The translations under genes were made by a program, and so were the position numbers. The notes beneath the pieces are model-generated. The model did no database searches, was not told where the DNA came from, and saw only the letters and a program-made list of their open reading frames with translations. A stretch of DNA of 64,000 bases, taken from Mycobacterium barrassiae (GTDB lineage: Bacteria; Actinomycetota; Actinomycetes; Mycobacteriales; Mycobacteriaceae). Shown here one piece after another: positions 60,415 through 64,000 of the stretch; the stretch's first letter is position 1; the number at the start of each line of letters is the position of its first letter. The stretch covers positions 125,084 to 189,083 of the forward strand of contig NZ_JACKUK010000025.1 of assembly GCF_025822765.1 (NCBI RefSeq), written 5' to 3'.

Positions 60415-60726
60415 TCAGCGGCCGCCGTGGCCGCCGCCACCTCCGCCGCCACCGTGGTAGCCGCCGAAGCCACCCATGACGAGCGCTGGGCCGTAGAACT
60501 CGTCGTCCCACGGGTACAGATAGTCCGGCTCAGCAGGCGTCGCGTTGATCTGCACGTTGCCCGGCGTTGCGCATTCCGTGGTCGAGCCGCCTAGAGCCTC
60601 GGCCCCACCGGTATCGGTGCACTGGGGCAGAGAGGACCCGGTCTGGGCGCTCGCCATCGGTGCAGCCAACGCCGCACTTATGCATACTCCGAAAAGCGTT
60701 GTGAGACAGCGAACGTTACGTCGCAA
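60415..60726 (-). CDS. Small secreted protein, Cys pair and Gly-rich tail
   Basis: 103 residues. Signal peptide about 1-27 (CLTTLFGVCISAALAAPMASA). The mature region contains PQCTDTGGAEALGGSTTECA and PGNVQINATPAE, nearly identical to the next gene upstream, then an acidic/aromatic stretch and a run of Gly and His. It is the middle of three tandem paralogues. The function is unknown; the Gly/His tail could bind metal. Confidence 0.78.
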   Translation of the reverse strand: MRRNVRCLTTLFGVCISAALAAPMASAQTGSSLPQCTDTGGAEALGGSTTECATPGNVQINATPAEPDYLYPWDDEFYGPALVMGGFGGYHGGGGGGGGHGGR

Positions 60727-60758
60727 GGGCGTCTCCTAGCTGAGACGTCGAACCCCGA

Positions 60759-61079
60759 TCAGGGGAAGAACAAGCCCTCGCCGCCCCACATGTCGCCCCA
60801 CGGACCGACGTACTCCTGCTCGGCGGGTGTGGAGTTGATCTGCACGTTGCCTGGCGTTGCACATTCGGTCGTCGAGCCGCCGAGAGCCTCGGCGCCACCG
60901 GTGTCGACACATTGTGGGAGGCCCGAAGCGCGTGCCGGCTCCTGCTCTGGCGCTGGTGCCGGGGCAGGTGCAGGAGCTGGAGGCGCCGGTTGGGCGATGG
61001 CCGCGGGGGCCGTCAAGATCGCGGCTGCTGCTCCGGCAGCAACAAAGAGCGGAGTGAAGTGTCGAAGCTTGGTCCGCAT
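60759..61079 (-). CDS. Small secreted protein, Cys pair and Pro/Ala linker
   Basis: 106 residues. Signal peptide about 1-29 (AAGAAAAILTAPAAIA), then a Pro/Ala linker (PAPPAPAPAPAPAPE), then the shared block PQCVDTGGAEALGGSTTECA and GNVQINSTPAEQEYVGPWGD. Tandem paralogue of the two following genes. The function is unknown; a cell-wall location is likely from the linker. Confidence 0.78.
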   Translation of the reverse strand: MRTKLRHFTPLFVAAGAAAAILTAPAAIAQPAPPAPAPAPAPAPEQEPARASGLPQCVDTGGAEALGGSTTECATPGNVQINSTPAEQEYVGPWGDMWGGEGLFFP

Positions 61080-61112
61080 AGGCGCGCCCTTCTCTCTAAA
61101 GGTATCCCCGGC

Positions 61113-61358
61113 TTAGTGCACAGAGTACAGCCCTTTTCCGGTGATCAGCGGTAGGTCCAGAGTCGTCCGGATCCCCGGGGGAGCCGCGACGACCGCGGGA
61201 ATGGCATTGACGACGCGCGCGGCCGTCGCGACCAGTCCGGCGTGGTTGTGGTGGGGCTGCTCCGGCAGAGGTCCAAGGCGTAGGAGGGTTTCACCGAGTT
61301 GGGTCAGCACGTGCCGGCCGACATTACCGGTGCCGATGGCGGCGACTTTGATGCTCAC
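61113..61358 (-). pseudogene. Collapsed DapB-like gene (internal deletion remnant)
   Basis: Open frame of 81 residues from GTG 61358. The first 20 residues (SIKVAAIGTGNVGRHVLTQL) match the N-terminus of the DapB-like family, and the last 40 (ATAARVVNAIPAVVAAPPGI, then TTLDLPL) match its C-terminus, but about 270 residues between are missing. The join is in frame, so it could still yield a short peptide. It follows the SDR at 61369, just as the intact DapB-like gene follows its SDR at 10779. Confidence 0.7.
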
Positions 61359-61368
61359 CAGTTGCTCC

Positions 61369-62160
61369 TCACAGATCCGGGATGGGCAGGTCGAGGTTCG
61401 GGAAGGTGAGGCCGCCGTCGACCTCGAGTGTCTTGCCGGTCAGATACGAGGCTGCGGGAGATGCGAGGTACACCGCGGCGGCGGCGATGTCCTCGGGTTC
61501 ACCCAATCTGCGCATGGGCGTGACCTTTTCCATCGGTGCGCGGAGTTCGTCGTTGGAGGCCACCACATCGAGCGCCGAGGTGAGGATCGAACCGGGGGCG
61601 ATGGCGTTGACGCGGATCCGCGGGCACAGATCGAGTGCGGTGAGTCGGGTGTAGTGGGCCAGGGCGGCCTTGGCGGTGCCGTAGGCGGCGAAACCGCGGC
61701 CGGCTTCGCGGCCCATCGTCGACGTGATGTTGATGATGTTGCCGCCGCCCGAATGCTCGAGCATCAAAGGAACGGCCGCGACGGTGAGCGCGTGCGCGGT
61801 GGCGACGTTGAACGTGAACGCGTCGCGCAGGTCCTTCGTCGATGTGGTCAGCAGCGTGTTGGGCATGGTGCCGCCGACGTTGTTCACGACGATGTCTAGT
61901 TTGCCGAAGGCCTCGACGGCCTCGCCTGCGAGCTTGGCCGTGTCCTCGGGGTGTGCGAGGTCGGCGACCACGATGTGCGCCTTACGGCCGACGCCTTTGA
62001 CCTGTTCGGCCACCTCTTCGAGTTGAGACTGGGTGCGGGCCGCAATGACCACGTCCGCACCGGCTTCCGCGAATGCCAGTGCCATCGCGGCACCGAGGCC
62101 ACGGCCCGCTCCGGTCACCACCGCGACTTTGTCGTCCAGCCGAAATCTGTCGAGAATCAC
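61369..62160 (-). CDS. SDR-family oxidoreductase
   Basis: 263 residues from GTG 62160 with GGAAGG 8 nt upstream. Motifs [13 protein letters not shown], and S...Y-x3-K ([21 protein letters not shown]). The C-terminus is NLDLPIPDL, like that of the SDR at 10779. A KstR-type operator lies 64 bp upstream, suggesting control by the sterol-catabolism repressor. It probably acts on a hydroxy-steroid or hydroxyacyl-CoA. Confidence 0.9.
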   Translation of the reverse strand: MILDRFRLDDKVAVVTGAGRGLGAAMALAFAEAGADVVIAARTQSQLEEVAEQVKGVGRKAHIVVADLAHPEDTAKLAGEAVEAFGKLDIVVNNVGGTMPNTLLTTSTKDLRDAFTFNVATAHALTVAAVPLMLEHSGGGNIINITSTMGREAGRGFAAYGTAKAALAHYTRLTALDLCPRIRVNAIAPGSILTSALDVVASNDELRAPMEKVTPMRRLGEPEDIAAAAVYLASPAASYLTGKTLEVDGGLTFPNLDLPIPDL

Positions 62161-62223
62161 GTGCACTTCCTTCCGTCGCCCGGCGAACCATAACAACCTC
62201 CGGCGGCGGCGGTGAGCACTTTT

Positions 62224-62237
62224 TGAAACACGTTCTA
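62224..62237 (-). promoter_or_regulatory. KstR-type operator
   Basis: Minus strand TAGAACGTGTTTCA, an exact fit to the KstR pattern TnnAACnnGTTnnA used in mycobacterial sterol catabolism. It sits 64 bp upstream of the SDR start and downstream of the Ku stop, so the SDR is the target. Confidence 0.65.
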
Positions 62238-62356
62238 ATTTCGTCAGAGGCTGGCGGACGCGCGCTCGGTCGCCGTCGTTATCGACGAACTGCAGAGGAA
62301 GTGCGAGTGGATCGCTGCAAAAAGCGGATAGCGTTGGCCCGACGCGGACTGGGGCG

Positions 62357-63292
62357 CTACTTCTTCGCCGCGGACTTCTTCGCCGCCTTCTTGGCGGGCG
62401 ATTTCTTCGCAGCTTTCTTGGCCGGCGCCTTCTTGCTTGCGGACTTCTTCGCGGGGGCCTTCTTCGCCGGCTTGTCCGAATCGCCACCACTGCTGCCTCC
62501 ACCACGGCGGGCCTTCACACTGGCCTCCAGCTTGGCGAGCAGATCCGACACATCCTCGGTCTCGTCGAGTTCCTGCGGCTGCTCCTCGGTGGTAAACGCT
62601 TCGCCACCTTCGAGTTTCGCCTGAATCAGCTCGTGCAGCTGCTCCTGGTAGTCGTCGTGGTAGCGGTCGGGGTTGAAGTCGTCGGTCATCGACTCCACCA
62701 CCTGGCTCGCCATCTTGAGCTCGGCGGGTTTGATCTCGACCTTGGTATCGAGCGACGGGAAATCGGGATCGCGGATCTCGTCGGGCCACAGCAGCGTCTG
62801 GACGATCATCACGTCGCGCTTCGAGAAGTCCTGCACCCGAAGCGCGGCCAGCCGGGTCTTGTTGCGCAACGCGAAATGAACGATCGCGACCCGGTCGGTC
62901 TCCTTCAACGTCTTCGTCAGCAGCACATACGATTTCGTGGACTTGCCCTCGGGCTCGAGGAAGTAGCTCTTGTCGTACATCATCGGATCGATGTCACCGG
63001 CGGGCACGAACTCCAGCACCTCGATCTCGCGGCTGCGCTCCTCCGGCAGGGTGGCGATGTCCTCGTCGGTGATGATCACTGTCTGTCCGTCGTCGGATTC
63101 GTAGGCCTTGGCGATGTCGCGGTACTCCACGACCTCGCCGCAGACCTCGCAGACTCGCTTGTACCGGATGCGCCCGTTGTCCTTCGCGTGCACCTGGTGG
63201 AACTTGACGTCGTGATCCTCGGTCGCGCTGTAGACCTTGACCGGCACGTTCACCAGGCCGAAGGCGATTGAACCCTTCCATATGGAACGCAT
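62357..63292 (-). CDS. ku: DNA-end-binding protein Ku
   Basis: 311 residues. The Ku core (about 1-230; [27 protein letters not shown]-like [11 protein letters not shown] and the bridge region) is followed by a long Lys/Ala-rich tail from about residue 265 built of repeats such as [20 protein letters not shown]. It threads onto DNA ends in two-component non-homologous end joining with LigD, which is not in this window. The extended tail is typical of fast-growing mycobacteria. Confidence 0.96.
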   Translation of the reverse strand: MRSIWKGSIAFGLVNVPVKVYSATEDHDVKFHQVHAKDNGRIRYKRVCEVCGEVVEYRDIAKAYESDDGQTVIITDEDIATLPEERSREIEVLEFVPAGDIDPMMYDKSYFLEPEGKSTKSYVLLTKTLKETDRVAIVHFALRNKTRLAALRVQDFSKRDVMIVQTLLWPDEIRDPDFPSLDTKVEIKPAELKMASQVVESMTDDFNPDRYHDDYQEQLHELIQAKLEGGEAFTTEEQPQELDETEDVSDLLAKLEASVKARRGGGSSGGDSDKPAKKAPAKKSASKKAPAKKAAKKSPAKKAAKKSAAKK

Positions 63293-63301
63293 AAGCCCAC
63301 G

Positions 63302-64000
63302 TTAGCCGGGTTGGGGCAGCAGTGGGCCGGAGCTCGCGGCCGCGGCGTCGCGTGTTGCGCGATCGGGCAGGTCAGCGCCCGCACGTCCGACGGTCAGCGC
63401 CGACGACAGCGCGGCCGTCCGCACCACTTGGGTCAACGTATCGGTGCTGATGGCGGCCAGATCGGCGCGCCGCTCGGCACCCAGCAGGTTGTGCTCCCAC
63501 AGTGCGTCGATCAGACCTGTCATGAACGCATCGCCGGCGCCGACGGTGTCCACGACGCGAACCTGATACGCCGGCACCCGGACCTCGCCCGCCGCGCACA
63601 TCGCCAATGCGCCGCGCTCGCCCATCGTCACCGCGACGATCGAAGGGCCCGCCTGCAGCCACGTCCGCGCGATCTGTGCGGGGGAGCGACTGGAGTCCAT
63701 CCACCGCAGGTCCTCATCGCTGGCCTTGACCACGTCACACCGCTCGATGAGCCGGTCGATCCGCCCGCGTGCGCCGTCGCCGTCCTCGATGAGACCCGGG
63801 CGCACATTCGGGTCGAACGTCAGCGTGGCCGCCGCATGGTAGGTGTCCAGCAGTGCCGCGGTGGCGCGGCAGCCCGGTTCGAGCACGGTGGCGATGGACC
63901 CGGTGTGCGCGACCAGCGGCGGCGTCACCTCCGGGGTGCCCGAGAGCTGCCAATCGATATCGAACGTGTACTGCGCCGAGCCGGACGCATCGAGGGTGGC
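63302..64000 (-). CDS. PfkB-family carbohydrate kinase, N-terminus cut by window edge
   Basis: 233 residues are visible and the start lies beyond 64000; the reading frame continues unbroken to the edge. The C-terminal ATP/Mg motif DTVGAGDAFMTGLI is intact, and TLTFDPNVRPGLI precedes it, the classical ribokinase-family pattern. It is likely a fructokinase or related sugar kinase. It has no clear link to the Ku gene, from which it is separated by 9 nt. Confidence 0.92.
   Translation of the reverse strand, partial: ATLDASGSAQYTFDIDWQLSGTPEVTPPLVAHTGSIATVLEPGCRATAALLDTYHAAATLTFDPNVRPGLIEDGDGARGRIDRLIERCDVVKASDEDLRWMDSSRSPAQIARTWLQAGPSIVAVTMGERGALAMCAAGEVRVPAYQVRVVDTVGAGDAFMTGLIDALWEHNLLGAERRADLAAISTDTLTQVVRTAALSSALTVGRAGADLPDRATRDAAAASSGPLLPQPG

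Noticed and set aside
1-64000. CRISPR array, prophage, insertion sequence or integrase
   Set aside because: No regularly spaced direct repeats, transposase or integrase motifs, or att-like repeats next to the tRNA were found.

Overview
The window looks like chromosomal DNA of a high-GC actinomycete, almost certainly a mycobacterium of the rapidly growing/environmental type (Mycolicibacterium-like). Supporting signs: strong GC bias, many 1-4 nt stop/start overlaps, GTG starts, a sigK-rskA locus in the same gene order as the M. tuberculosis Rv0444c-Rv0449c region, a CIRCE-controlled Hsp20, a mycobacterial-type Ku, several acyl-CoA dehydrogenase pairs, and a KstR-type operator. No prophage, insertion sequence or CRISPR was seen. 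No gene-free stretch exceeds 300 bases; the longest gaps are 37257-37491 and 45707-45921.

1-12653 is the most unusual part. Reading leftwards from 9239 is one tightly packed operon: TetR, a 34-residue membrane microprotein, a CoxE/NorD-like VWA protein, a NorQ/CbbQ-like AAA+ ATPase, a 42-residue membrane microprotein, a roughly six-span membrane protein of unknown family, a single-span protein, cytochrome P450, two DapB-like dehydrogenases, a VOC protein and a second P450. Upstream lie a second copy of the membrane protein (9296-10036), a second TetR (10077-10676) and a divergent SDR-DapB-like pair (10779-12653). Three promoters share the operator TTGACTNNRGTCAG. This reads as a coordinated oxidation system in which an AAA+/VWA chaperone pair may mature an unrecognised membrane metalloprotein.

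12668-35336 is catabolic. It contains a MerR/SRPBCC pair, a GntR-controlled operon (beta-propeller lactonase-like protein, GntR, two CoA ligases, SDR), and a divergent 14.7-kb run of same-strand genes (SDR, Rieske oxygenase, Baeyer-Villiger-type monooxygenase, SDR, CoA-transferase, two acyl-CoA dehydrogenase pairs around a Gfo/Idh oxidoreductase, a ThDP lyase and an aldehyde dehydrogenase). Together they could hydroxylate, open, CoA-activate and beta- or alpha-oxidise a cyclic, perhaps terpenoid or steroid-like, substrate.

35353-49979 holds mixed genes: VOC and SDR proteins, a secreted protein with YadA-head-like repeats, S4, cupin-like, GNAT, Hsp20, a double HxlR regulator, carotenoid oxygenase with thiolase, GAF-ANTAR, tRNA-Arg(CCT), heme-copper oxidase subunit III/IV-like genes and an F420-type oxidoreductase.

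50126-64000 holds a YbdK-type ligase, the SigK operon with its own SigK-like promoter, a serine hydrolase, a gamma-glutamylcyclotransferase/poly-gamma-glutamate hydrolase fusion, an Nramp transporter, three tandem small secreted paralogues, a collapsed SDR-DapB module behind a KstR-like site, Ku, and a partial PfkB kinase.
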